Shown in pieces: positions 31,003 through 39,536 of a stretch of 64,000 bases of DNA. Source of the stretch: Moraxella sp. VT-16-12. GTDB taxonomy: Bacteria > Pseudomonadota > Gammaproteobacteria > Pseudomonadales > Moraxellaceae. The position numbers were made by a program, and so were the translations under genes. The stretch spans positions 1-64,000 of the forward strand of contig NZ_NKHK02000003.1 in assembly GCF_002224245.2 (NCBI RefSeq), read 5' to 3'. How positions within the stretch are numbered: position 1 is the stretch's first letter; every line of letters begins with the position of its first letter. The notes beneath the pieces are model-generated. The model ran no database searches. It was not told the DNA's origin and worked only from the letters and a program-made list of their open reading frames with translations.

Positions 31003-31700
31003 TGGCATTTGGTGAATTATTACACAGCCCTTTTTTATTATTGTTTTTGTTAATTGGGTGTTTTGAAAGTTGTGTTTGGTTAAAAACCAAGCTACATTCA
31101 CCACTTATTAATCCAACTTTGATAACAACGGTGGTGATGATTGGTCTATTAACGTCTTTACAAATTCCTTGGCAATCTTTTGAAAGAGCGAGCGGTTATC
31201 TGACCTTTTGGCTACAACCTGCGGTGGTGGCACTTGCTGTGCCTTTATATATGCAGTGGCAAAAAATCCGCTCACAATGGTTGCCGATTCTTGTCTCTCA
31301 GGGCTTAGGTTCACTTGTAGGTATTGTATCTGGGGTATGGCTTGTTAAGCTTCTTGGAGGTAGTGCACAGGCAATCATATCCATTTCTGCCAAATCTGTT
31401 ACCATGCCAATTGCCATTGAAGTTACCGATAAAATAGGTGGCGTTGTGGGGATTGCATCAGCGACAGTACTGATTGCAGGTGTGGTGGGACAGGTCATGG
31501 GGATTTGGCTGCTGCATTGGGTGCGTTCGTATCGTCCAATGGCTCACGGCTTGGCAATGGGGACAGCATCTCACGCCTTAGGAACGGTACGAGTTATGCA
31601 AATGGGGTCAAGATTTGTGGCATATGCAACGGTGGGGCTGATTTTAAATGGGATTTTAACAGCGTTTTTAGCCCCTGTGATTGTACCGTTTTTGCTTTAA
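30999..31700 (+). CDS. LrgB family protein (first pair)
   Basis: A 233-residue membrane protein. The typical LrgB blocks are YLTFWLQPAVVALAVPLYMQ, SISAKSVTMPIAIEVTDKIG, and HGLAMGTASHALGTVRVMQMG. It partners the upstream LrgA-like protein; the ATG at 30999 overlaps the lrgA stop. It ends nine bases before the convergent lytic transglycosylase, a neighbour that fits a role in wall turnover. Confidence 0.92.
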   Translation: MMAFGELLHSPFLLLFLLIGCFESCVWLKTKLHSPLINPTLITTVVMIGLLTSLQIPWQSFERASGYLTFWLQPAVVALAVPLYMQWQKIRSQWLPILVSQGLGSLVGIVSGVWLVKLLGGSAQAIISISAKSVTMPIAIEVTDKIGGVVGIASATVLIAGVVGQVMGIWLLHWVRSYRPMAHGLAMGTASHALGTVRVMQMGSRFVAYATVGLILNGILTAFLAPVIVPFLL

Positions 31701-31709
31701 ACTTTTGAG

Positions 31710-32552
31710 TTAATTGCCACGACTGATAAAAATGCGTCCTGAGCCACCATTTGTGGTGTTTTCGGGTGTGTAGCTAACACGCACTGTCTGCACGCCTGAT
31801 GATGTCGGCACTTGGACATTTGTGGGTGCTGGTATGGCAGTGGGGGTGGCTTGCACAACAGGGGCATTCATGGCAAGATGGGTGTGGTTGTTGCCAATGG
31901 TGCCACGATATAGACTGCTATAACGATTGTTTACGGATTTGACGTAGTTTTGGGTTTCACGAAACGGTGGAATGCCCCCATATTTACGCACATTACCAAG
32001 ACCTGCGTTGTAAGATGCAACCACAAAATCACGGTTTTTAAACTGTCTTTGTAGCCATGCGATGTACTTTGTGCCACCTTCAATATTTTGGGCAGGGTCC
32101 CACGGATTGCCAACACCCATATCACGAGCTGTTCCGGGCATAAGCTGCATCAGTCCCATGGCACCGACAGGTGAGCGAGCATTAGGATTAAACGCTGATT
32201 CGGTATGGATAATCGCTTTGATGAGTGCAGGGTCCACCCCATGACGCATGGCAGATGCCAAAATCAGATGGTCATAAGCGTTACGATTGGCACTACGGCT
32301 AGGCGTGGCAGCGGTGCTGGGGTTGTAGGTGCTGGGTATGTCGCCCTTATGAAGTTTGGTATCGGGATAATAAGTTACACTGATTTCGGTAAATTTTTCG
32401 CTGCCACTTTGGTTTTGCTTGATGTTGGTTAAAAATAGTTGCTGATTGTCGCCTGTTTTGTAGGCATAGATGTTTTCAGCAAACGCCACAGAATGTAAAC
32501 CATAAGCGGTCAATAGTAAACACAAAGCGGATTTAAAAGGTGTATTTAACAT
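31710..32552 (-). CDS. exported lytic transglycosylase
   Basis: A 280-residue protein with a signal peptide (about 1-25, ending SVAFA). Next is a short DUF4124-like region (IYAYKTGDNQQLFLTN), and then an SLT domain (about 98-215) with catalytic Glu 118 in IIHTESAFNPNARSPVGAMG and QLMPGTARDMGV, plus VASYNAGLGNV. It cleaves peptidoglycan glycan strands with 1,6-anhydro ends in the periplasm. The C-terminal 60 residues are Pro/Thr-rich and probably disordered. Confidence 0.93.
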   Translation of the reverse strand: MLNTPFKSALCLLLTAYGLHSVAFAENIYAYKTGDNQQLFLTNIKQNQSGSEKFTEISVTYYPDTKLHKGDIPSTYNPSTAATPSRSANRNAYDHLILASAMRHGVDPALIKAIIHTESAFNPNARSPVGAMGLMQLMPGTARDMGVGNPWDPAQNIEGGTKYIAWLQRQFKNRDFVVASYNAGLGNVRKYGGIPPFRETQNYVKSVNNRYSSLYRGTIGNNHTHLAMNAPVVQATPTAIPAPTNVQVPTSSGVQTVRVSYTPENTTNGGSGRIFISRGN

Positions 32553-32673
32553 CGTCTTCTGGTAATTTAAATGTATTGGTTAAATTATAACACAAATTCA
32601 CCAGTTGGGGAATGATAAGGGAAAAGGGGGCGATTTTATGGGATAAGTGGTTGGTGTGGGATTGGTGAATTAT

Positions 32674-32704
32674 AAAAAAATAAAGGCACAAACGTGCCTT
32701 TATT
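32674..32704 (-). terminator. rho-independent terminator of the nitroreductase gene
   Basis: Read on the minus strand, AATAAAGGCAC, loop GTTT, GTGCCTTTATT is an eleven-base perfect stem followed by a run of T, just after the nitroreductase stop. Confidence 0.85.
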
Positions 32705-32718
32705 GTGGTGTTAAGCGA

Positions 32719-33321
32719 TTAGCCGTGAACTTTCATTCTGTCTGCCACAGGAGCAAATTCTTTGTCGCCAGCAGGGCTAACAATGCCACCAAACACAAGC
32801 TGAGCTCTTAGTTTCCAAGACTCAGGAATATTCCAAGTTTTGGCAACTTCTGCATCAATGACAGGGTTATAATGCTGTAAGTTTGCCCCCACATTTTCGC
32901 TTGCCAAAGTGGTCCAAATGGCGTATTGGGTCATGGCACTGGCGTGGTCAGCCCAAATGGGGAAGTTGTCAGCATAGGCAGGGAAACTGTCTTGTAGACC
33001 TTTAACCACATTGGTGTCTTCAAAAAATAATACCGTACCTGCACCAGCTTTAAACATGTCCAGTTTGGCTTCGGTAGCAGCAAAGTTTTCAGCAGGAACG
33101 ATTTTGGCAAGTTCAGCTTTGGCGATTTCCCACAGTTTGTCATGCTCTTCACCATGTAGCACAACCAAGCGAGTGGATTGAGAGTTGAATGCTGATGGTG
33201 TATGTAGTAGGGCATGCTCTACGATTTGGTTGATGTCGTCTTTGCTAACAGGCAAAGTTTTGTTAAGAGCATAGACAGAACGGCGAGTTTGAGCGACTGT
33301 TTGTAAGGTAGTTTTTGACAT
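32719..33321 (-). CDS. nitroreductase family protein
   Basis: A 200-residue FMN-dependent oxidoreductase of the nitroreductase fold. N-terminal TRRSVYALNKTLPVSKDDI provides the Arg-Ser pair that contacts FMN. HTPSAFNSQSTRLVVLHGEEH and WKLRAQLVFGGI are also family-like. The substrate is unknown (quinone or nitro-aromatic). ATG 33321 has AAGAGA upstream; the longer frame is less likely. It is divergent from a LysR gene with a 131-base spacer, which suggests that regulator controls it. Confidence 0.9.
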   Translation of the reverse strand: MSKTTLQTVAQTRRSVYALNKTLPVSKDDINQIVEHALLHTPSAFNSQSTRLVVLHGEEHDKLWEIAKAELAKIVPAENFAATEAKLDMFKAGAGTVLFFEDTNVVKGLQDSFPAYADNFPIWADHASAMTQYAIWTTLASENVGANLQHYNPVIDAEVAKTWNIPESWKLRAQLVFGGIVSPAGDKEFAPVADRMKVHG

Positions 33322-33352
33322 AAGATTTCTCTTGTTGGTGAATTGCACGCCT

Positions 33353-33429
33353 ATTATAAAACAAATGATGAATAAAACAACAGCCGTTTAGTGAATGGAT
33401 TGTTTCTTAAAAAGAAAAGATGCTATAAT
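33353..33429. promoter_or_regulatory. divergent promoters and dyad between nitroreductase and LysR genes
   Basis: Minus strand: -35 TTGTTT (33375-33380), 16-base spacer, -10 TATAAT (33353-33358) toward the nitroreductase. Plus strand: extended -10 TGCTATAAT (hexamer 33424-33429) toward the LysR gene. Between them TTTCTT-AAA-AAGAAA (33403-33417) is a perfect 6-3-6 inverted repeat. It is a plausible autoregulator site covering the LysR promoter spacer. Confidence 0.5.
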
Positions 33430-33452
33430 GAGATTTTTGTGTACTTATCATC

Positions 33453-34352
33453 ATGGATACTTTAACTAGCATAAAGGTTTTTCATCAGATTGTCGCCCAA
33501 GGCAGTTTTACCAAAGCATCTGATGCACTTAGTATCAGCGTGGCGATGGCAAGCAAACATTTGGCTCATCTGGAAAAACAGCTTGGCACAAAACTTTTAC
33601 ACCGAAACAGTCGCAACTTACATTTAACGGACGCAGGGCAGACTTATTATCAGCAGTCATTATACGCTTTGCAAGTACTCAATCATGCCGCCTTACAAGC
33701 CGCAGGGGAGACCGAAAGACCACAAGGCGTGCTTAAAATCACCATGCCACGTTGGTTTGCTAACCCAAAAGTTGCTCAGATTTTGGTACAGTTTCAGCAA
33801 AAATACCCTGATGTGGTACTAAATTTATCTTTGTCCAATCAAATGGTGGATTTGGTGGCAGATGGTTTTGATTTGGCGTTGCGGCTTGCTCATGACCCCA
33901 AGCCTACTTTAATCAGTCGCCCTTTGGCAGTGGTGGATTTTTATCTTTTGGCAAGTCCTGATTATCTTGCACGCTATGGCACACCCACCACGCCTGATGA
34001 GCTGATTGACCATCATATTATTTTACCCACATATGTCAAGATGGATAATTTGAGCGTTCGTCATCTGGCAGCCAACACCACGCACACCATACGTCCCCAT
34101 GCGGTGATGATGAGCAATGACACGCCCATGAATGCTGAGCTGATTAGGCAAGGGGTGGGGATTGGTTATGCTCCTAGCTGGCTGGTGGAGCAAGATTTGG
34201 CAAAAGGTGAGCTTGTGCGGTTGCTTGTGGATTATGACATTTTATCTGCACAATTATGTGCGGTATATGTGGATAGGGCGTTTTTAAGGGCAAATGTGCG
34301 AGCATTTATTGATTTTTGGGTGCAAAAAATGGGCAGTCATGCCAATGGCTAA
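33453..34352 (+). CDS. LysR-family transcriptional regulator
   Basis: A 299-residue LysR regulator. The N-terminal winged HTH is clear (SIKVFHQIVAQGSFTKASDA, then SVAMASKHLAHLEKQLGTKL and LHLTDAGQTYY). The effector-binding domain contains GVLKITMPRWFANPKVAQIL and DLALRLAHDPKPTLISRPL, as in the group exemplified by DmlR and AaeR. It stands divergent from the nitroreductase, its likely target. Effector not predictable. Confidence 0.93.
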   Translation: MDTLTSIKVFHQIVAQGSFTKASDALSISVAMASKHLAHLEKQLGTKLLHRNSRNLHLTDAGQTYYQQSLYALQVLNHAALQAAGETERPQGVLKITMPRWFANPKVAQILVQFQQKYPDVVLNLSLSNQMVDLVADGFDLALRLAHDPKPTLISRPLAVVDFYLLASPDYLARYGTPTTPDELIDHHIILPTYVKMDNLSVRHLAANTTHTIRPHAVMMSNDTPMNAELIRQGVGIGYAPSWLVEQDLAKGELVRLLVDYDILSAQLCAVYVDRAFLRANVRAFIDFWVQKMGSHANG

Positions 34353-34381
34353 TCTGGATTTTGGATAAAACTGATGTGTGG

Positions 34382-35083
34382 CTATGGTATAAAACTCATG
34401 ATAAAAATCGGCAACCAAACAGCAGTAACCAGCCCATTAATCGCCAAACCAAAGGCGGCATAACGCCCTGCGGTGGGGCTGATGCTCCATGCTTCTACTG
34501 TGCCGATGGCGTGAGCGACTAAGCCAAGTGCCAATCCTTTGGCTCTATCATCTGTGATGTTTTTGAACAATATACGACACACCCCTGCCCCCAAAATGCC
34601 CGATACAATGATGATGAGATTTGCCATCACCAAAGGAGCGTTGATGATTTGAGCAACAGACAGTCCCACTGGTGTGGTAACAGAGCGGGTGGCAAATGCT
34701 AAAATCGTCTCCATATTTAGGGCAAATAGGTACGCCAGCCCCATTGGTAAGAATGCCCCCACAAGACTTGCCATCATGACTATTATGGAGAGTTTTTTGA
34801 TGGGCAGACCCTTAAAGTCCATGCCTGCCAATGGCACAGCCAATAACACCGTACTATAACCTAACAGGCGGTCAAAGATGGGTTTTGCGTGAGCATAGTA
34901 AGTGGCATAAGGCAGTTGTATGATAAATAAGATAATCAAGGTCAGTACAATGGCGATGATAATCATCGGTATGCCACGAAAATAGCGGTTGATGTAACGT
35001 AGCACATATTTTGCCCCAATATGAGCGATGAGTGTTACCACAAAAGCCACCAAAACGGTGGTGCTAGACATCTCAGCGTTCAT
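34382..35083 (-). CDS. LrgB family protein (second pair)
   Basis: A 233-residue membrane protein with LrgB blocks LPYATYYAHAKPIFDRLLGY (about 55-74), FATRSVTTPVGLSVAQIINA, and KGLALGLVAHAIGTVEAWS. It overlaps the upstream CidA/LrgA-like gene by four bases, so the pair is coupled. It is quite different in sequence from the first LrgB at 31.0 kb, suggesting separate roles, not recent duplication. Confidence 0.9.
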   Translation of the reverse strand: MNAEMSSTTVLVAFVVTLIAHIGAKYVLRYINRYFRGIPMIIIAIVLTLIILFIIQLPYATYYAHAKPIFDRLLGYSTVLLAVPLAGMDFKGLPIKKLSIIVMMASLVGAFLPMGLAYLFALNMETILAFATRSVTTPVGLSVAQIINAPLVMANLIIIVSGILGAGVCRILFKNITDDRAKGLALGLVAHAIGTVEAWSISPTAGRYAAFGLAINGLVTAVWLPIFIMSFIP

Positions 35084-35499
35084 GAATGACTCTCTTGCTT
35101 GTTGGTATCATCTGCCAACCATTTGGCGGAAAGTTTGGCAAAAGCCCATAGCGGTATTACAGTGCTCATCACAATGACCGCCGATACCGCCCATAAATCT
35201 GCCCCAAGTCCAAACAGTAAAATCCCTGTTCCTGCAGACACGGGCAAAAACGCAAACCCACTATCTACAAGTAGGGTGCTTGCTGATGATGACAGCCAAT
35301 GTGGCAGACCGCCCCTAAGCAGTCGCACGCCCATAAGCACACCAAATAGCGACACCAAACCGACAATGTTGGTGGCAGTAGGCATTCCCAAAGCGGTGCA
35401 GATGACAAGGGCAAGCTCACGCACCCCAATAACAAGGGTAATGGTGGCAAGCATACCAAGCCAAAAGGTGGGCGATTTGGTGAGATAGGGGGATTTCAT
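35080..35499 (-). CDS. CidA/LrgA family-like protein (second pair)
   Basis: A 139-residue membrane protein with four hydrophobic segments including ALGMPTATNIVGLVSLFGVL and GFAFLPVSAGTGILLFG. The layout fits a CidA/LrgA protein, but it is longer and more divergent than the one at 30.6 kb. Assignment leans on its coupling to an LrgB gene. ATG 35499 gives MKSPYLTKSPTFW; a longer frame upstream adds 21 unlikely residues. Confidence 0.75.
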   Translation of the reverse strand: MKSPYLTKSPTFWLGMLATITLVIGVRELALVICTALGMPTATNIVGLVSLFGVLMGVRLLRGGLPHWLSSSASTLLVDSGFAFLPVSAGTGILLFGLGADLWAVSAVIVMSTVIPLWAFAKLSAKWLADDTNKQESHS

Positions 35500-35724
35500 G
35501 ATTGTCTTTGTGGTAAATGGGCTTTTATTAAAGCATTGTTCGCTCATCAGGTCAAGCCACAAAAAGCCAAATCAAATAAATGTTCGGTATTTTGTGATAG
35601 AATGGGAAAAGATTGTTTGATATTGGGCGTGAAAGGGAATAAGTCTTAACTAATCTATGGCGTGCTAAATTATCTGAAAAGCGATTTGTATGACAGATGT
35701 GTATTTTAAAAGGTTGGCGTATTT

Positions 35725-36114
35725 ATGAAATTGTTCATGATGACTTTTATCATCATTATTTTATTAGGTTGTAAGGAAAACAAAACCGACATTAAGCCCC
35801 CAATTCGCCATAAAAACATACCAAAAGAAGCGTTTTGGCATGGTCATGTAGATGGTGGACAATGGTATCACTGTCAAAAATCTAATGACATTTATTCTTT
35901 TTATTGTACAGTTTATAACGAAAATACAGGGCAAATTGTCATATCTGATAAATTTACAATCTTTGTGGAAAATAATAAAAATCAAATGCCATTAAGTGAA
36001 TTTTTGGCAAAAGGAGAATTAAAAAACAATAACATCATTGGATTTAATGGCTATGATATGGGGTTAAAGTTAAATTTGGTTTTAGTACCCAGTAATAATT
36101 TGGTTGATGATTAA
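35725..36114 (+). CDS. hypothetical lipoprotein
   Basis: A 129-residue protein with a lipoprotein signal (MKLFMMTFIIIILLGCKENK, lipobox LLGC, Cys 16). After lipidation it would sit in the outer or inner membrane facing the periplasm. The mature part is short and unrecognised, with two further cysteines (YHCQKSNDIYSFYCTVY) that may pair. It overlaps the next gene by eight bases. Confidence 0.7.
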   Translation: MKLFMMTFIIIILLGCKENKTDIKPPIRHKNIPKEAFWHGHVDGGQWYHCQKSNDIYSFYCTVYNENTGQIVISDKFTIFVENNKNQMPLSEFLAKGELKNNNIIGFNGYDMGLKLNLVLVPSNNLVDD

Positions 36115-36835
36115 AAATATGAACAATTTGTTATTATTATCAGGCATGGATGGCACGGGGATTTTATTTCGTCCACTTTTGACCAAATTGGAGATATGTG
36201 CTTTTGATGTGCATATTGCCATTTATGATTTTAATACCGATGATAATCAAAATTTGAGCCATCAAGCCAATAACATCATAAAATTTATCCATACAAATTT
36301 TGGTAATGAACCATTTATTGTTGTTTTTGAGTCTTATTCATCATTGTTGGTGCCATATTTATTAAAACATGAATTAAACATTCACAAGAGTTATATTATC
36401 GGTGGATTTTTGACCTGTCCGTCTGTGATGGCAAAATGGGAGAAATTATTTCACCCAATATGGACGGCTTGGATACCCAATAAACTGTTGGGGTGGTTAT
36501 TATTTCGTCATTGGGCAAATGATGAATTGATTGGATTGTTTCGTGAAGTGTTGGTAATCATTGATAAGCCTGATGTATTGCCACTGTTTAAAAAGCGTCT
36601 GTCTAATATCGCCTGTGCCAAAATCCCCCATGAATTACCAAAATCATCCATCCCTTGTGTTTATTTGTCAGCCAGTCATGATAAATTGGTTGGTATCAAT
36701 GCAGGATTGGCGTTTAAAGCATTGTTTGATGATATGGCGTTTAACATTGTCAGTGGCACGCACTTTTTGTTGCAAACCAACCCTGATTGTTTGATAGATG
36801 AGCTAAATAAAAATTTATCAACAAAATGGGTCTAA
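36107..36835 (+). CDS. alpha/beta hydrolase
   Basis: A 242-residue protein opening with LLLLSGMDGTGILFRPLLTK (GMDGTG oxyanion region). The presumed nucleophile elbow reads VFESYSSLLVPY (Ser after Glu), where related proteins often have GESFSG, so the first Gly is replaced by Phe. Later VYLSASHDKLVG gives an Asp and SGTHFLLQTNPD gives a His, completing a triad. Substrate unknown. ATG 36107 overlaps the upstream stop; ATG 36119 is an alternative. Its 3' end overlaps the convergent hflX by 18 bases. Confidence 0.75.
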   Translation: MIKNMNNLLLLSGMDGTGILFRPLLTKLEICAFDVHIAIYDFNTDDNQNLSHQANNIIKFIHTNFGNEPFIVVFESYSSLLVPYLLKHELNIHKSYIIGGFLTCPSVMAKWEKLFHPIWTAWIPNKLLGWLLFRHWANDELIGLFREVLVIIDKPDVLPLFKKRLSNIACAKIPHELPKSSIPCVYLSASHDKLVGINAGLAFKALFDDMAFNIVSGTHFLLQTNPDCLIDELNKNLSTKWV

Positions 36836-38197
36836 CTTATCATCTTTGTCATCTTGTGGTGCGTCCGCCTTTTCAAATTCTTCCAACTGTGGCAAAAACT
36901 TGGTTGCTTGATGGGGTGGCAAAACATCAAAAGGATTTAGGTGATATTTGCCAAGCAACTCTTTTAATTTGTCTTTGGCAAGATGTACCGTTAGGATTTC
37001 ATGCCCTGTCTCATCAAATTGACTGTTTGTAATCACGCCCAATTCATACAACGCATTTTTAAATTGTCCTGCATTATGGGGTAAGGTAAGTGTAAAATCA
37101 GACAGTCTACCCACCAAAAGCTCTTGTACGGCTTGGATGAGTTTGTCCATGCCCAGGTTTTCACGAGCGGACACATAAACACGGTGTGGTACGCCCATCT
37201 GTTTGTAGTGAATGGTAGGTAACTCATCGGTTTTGTCAATTTTATTGTGTACCAATAGTACAGGAGCACTTGCACCAATTTCACCAAGTACTGCATTAAC
37301 CGCATGAATTTGCTCGTGCATGTCAGGACTGCTACTGTCAATGACGTGTAAAAGCAAGTCGGCTTCTAAGGTTTCTTCTAAGGTGGCATGAAAACTCTCC
37401 ACCAACTCATGGGGCAGATGACGTACAAAACCCACCGTATCAGCCAGTACGACATTGCCCACGCCTGACCATTTGACTTTACGCAAAGTGGGGTCTAATG
37501 TGGCAAACAGCTGGTCGGCAGCGTAAATGTTATCATCAGCTAGGCGGTTAAAAAGTGTGGATTTACCAGCATTGGTATAGCCCACCAAAGATATGGTGGG
37601 TATGTCTGATTTTTGACGTTTGGCACGCCCTTGTGAGCGGGTTTGTTTTACTTTATCCAGTTTGTTTTTAAGCTGACCGACTCGGATTTGCAAAAGCCGT
37701 CTGTCTGTTTCAAGCTGAGTTTCGCCCGGTCCACGCAGACCAATACCACCTTTTTGGCGTTCTAGGTGTGTCCAGCCACGCACAAGACGAGTGGCAAGGT
37801 GAGACAGCTGGGCAAGCTCTACTTGCAATTTGCCTTCATAAGTTCTGGCTCGCTGAGCAAAAATGTCCAAAATCAACCCCGTGCGGTCAAGCACTCGGCA
37901 TTTCATCAAGGCTTCTAAGTTTCGCTCTTGGCTTGGGGTCAAATCATGATTAAAAATCACAATGTCCGCTTCGTATTGCTCTACCGCTTGGGCGATTTCG
38001 TCCGCTTTACCTGTGCCCACAAAGTATTTGGCGTGTGGTTTGTTGCGTGTGCCTGTGATGATACCAAGCTCGTTTGCCCCAGCAGAATGCACAAGCAGGC
38101 GAAACTCTTCTAAATCATCAGGGTCAATCATCTCACGAATGTCAAGATGTACCAAAATGGCATTTTCACCACCGTCATGACGTTCAAAATATTGCAA
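36818..38197 (-). CDS. hflX: ribosome-splitting GTPase HflX
   Basis: HflX is a cytosolic GTPase that binds the 50S subunit and dissociates stalled or hibernating ribosomes. The 459-residue protein has an N-terminal HflX domain (GTRNKPHAKYFVGTGKADEI). A helical linker contains LVRGWTHLERQKGGIGLRG and GPGETQLETDRRLL. The G domain has G1 GYTNAGKSTLFNRL near 207, G3 DTVGFVRHLP and G4 HNKIDK. It is convergent with and overlaps the upstream hydrolase gene, and is divergent from the next gene. Confidence 0.96.
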   Translation of the reverse strand: MQYFERHDGGENAILVHLDIREMIDPDDLEEFRLLVHSAGANELGIITGTRNKPHAKYFVGTGKADEIAQAVEQYEADIVIFNHDLTPSQERNLEALMKCRVLDRTGLILDIFAQRARTYEGKLQVELAQLSHLATRLVRGWTHLERQKGGIGLRGPGETQLETDRRLLQIRVGQLKNKLDKVKQTRSQGRAKRQKSDIPTISLVGYTNAGKSTLFNRLADDNIYAADQLFATLDPTLRKVKWSGVGNVVLADTVGFVRHLPHELVESFHATLEETLEADLLLHVIDSSSPDMHEQIHAVNAVLGEIGASAPVLLVHNKIDKTDELPTIHYKQMGVPHRVYVSARENLGMDKLIQAVQELLVGRLSDFTLTLPHNAGQFKNALYELGVITNSQFDETGHEILTVHLAKDKLKELLGKYHLNPFDVLPPHQATKFLPQLEEFEKADAPQDDKDDKLDPFC

Positions 38198-38282
38198 AAT
38201 TTTTCCTTGAAAATTAAAAAAGCAGGGAGTTTAAAGATGTTATGATAACATAGTTTAAGCATTTTGATAAAATAAAGCATTG

Positions 38283-39068
38283 ATGAAAAAAATCCACCCA
38301 AAAAATATCGCCCAAATTGATGACATTGATGAGCTTATTGATGTGGCGTATGTGCTGTTTGGCAGTCATCACTTATCTCAGCCTTTGCAAGTGTGTACTT
38401 ATTGTTGTGTCATGCCACATCATGTGGAACAAATGTATCAATATCCTGTACACGCATTGTCCAAAGAAGTGATTTTTGATTATCTTGATGCTGCCCAATC
38501 TGGCACAGATGAGGCACTGTCTGCACAAATCCGCTATTTTATCCCACGCATTTTTGAATTGTTGGTAAAAGGTGAGTATATTCGCCATGATACCGAGCTG
38601 ACCTTTGATAAATGTCGTTTGGACTTGGGTGTTTGGTCAAAACAAGAAATGGCAGTTTTTGAGCGGTTTTGTGAATTGTATTTTATACAAAAGTTGGTAG
38701 CAGCAGACAAAGAGAAATTTTGTTGGCTAGATATTTTTGGTATGATGGTGATGGTAAATTTATCGGGTATAGCTGATGTACAGCGATGGTTTGGATTATT
38801 GATAAAGCATTTGTATGTAGATAATGTTTTGATTAATTTATGTGCTCAGTTGTATTATGAGTTTAAAGATGGTTGGTATCAAAATCCCTATGCCAAACCG
38901 TTATTAACACAGCAAATTTATGATTGGCTGACCCAAAAAAGCACTTGCCAAATCATCAGTCGGCAACTGATTGCCCTAACTCAAAAGCCCATCTATCATT
39001 GCTTAGATGATGAACAAAGATTTTGGGTGGATTATGTGTTTGATTGGATGGCTGATGTGTCAGACTAA
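38283..39068 (+). CDS. hypothetical protein
   Basis: A 261-residue soluble protein I do not recognise. It has a Cys-rich spot VCTYCCVMPHHVEQMYQYP near 36-54 and is rich in Trp, Tyr and Leu, suggesting a helical fold. The ATG at 38283 is chosen over the preceding TTG. Its last nine bases overlap the convergent ACT-domain gene. Divergent from hflX, which could share a regulatory spacer of about 80 bases. Confidence 0.6.
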   Translation: MKKIHPKNIAQIDDIDELIDVAYVLFGSHHLSQPLQVCTYCCVMPHHVEQMYQYPVHALSKEVIFDYLDAAQSGTDEALSAQIRYFIPRIFELLVKGEYIRHDTELTFDKCRLDLGVWSKQEMAVFERFCELYFIQKLVAADKEKFCWLDIFGMMVMVNLSGIADVQRWFGLLIKHLYVDNVLINLCAQLYYEFKDGWYQNPYAKPLLTQQIYDWLTQKSTCQIISRQLIALTQKPIYHCLDDEQRFWVDYVFDWMADVSD

Positions 39069-39470
39069 ATGTTTTGATGAGTTTGCCGATTGCTGTAAAG
39101 CCAGTAATGTCTGAATTGCCAACTCTTTTTTGTCAAATGGCACAAAAATGTGGTCATGATGGTTGCCTGCCACCACATTACAACTGATGCCTACGTCGCT
39201 TAATGCCTTGGCAAAAGTGGCGGTCAGCCCTATTGCTGATAAATCTGAATGTGCATTTAAGGTAATCCACGCCGACTTAAATTGGGTGGCTAAGTTGTGC
39301 TGTTTGGCGGTTTGTTCGCTTATTACTACCGATAGACCTTCTTGTTCATAAATGCTGGCAATGATGTCAGTTGGCGGTATGTTTTTGGTTAAGGTGGCAA
39401 AATAATACACGCCGTCATTTAATACAGGGTTCATGGATGAAATTAAGGTGGGTAAGTCGCTGATTGGCAT
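39060..39470 (-). CDS. ACT domain-containing protein
   Basis: A 136-residue protein of the small ACT-domain group (N-terminus LISSMNPVLNDGVYYFATL, then IYEQEGLSVVISEQTA, AWITLNAHSDLSAIGLTATF, and ISCNVVAGNHHDHIFVPFD). ACT domains bind small molecules, often amino acids, and regulate enzymes. This group has an uncertain ligand. No operon partner on the same strand. Confidence 0.85.
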   Translation of the reverse strand: MPISDLPTLISSMNPVLNDGVYYFATLTKNIPPTDIIASIYEQEGLSVVISEQTAKQHNLATQFKSAWITLNAHSDLSAIGLTATFAKALSDVGISCNVVAGNHHDHIFVPFDKKELAIQTLLALQQSANSSKHLV

Positions 39471-39536
39471 GATAAAAAATTGATAACAGATGATGTTTTT
39501 GTATTATAATGGTAATTTTGTCATATTAAAATACCC

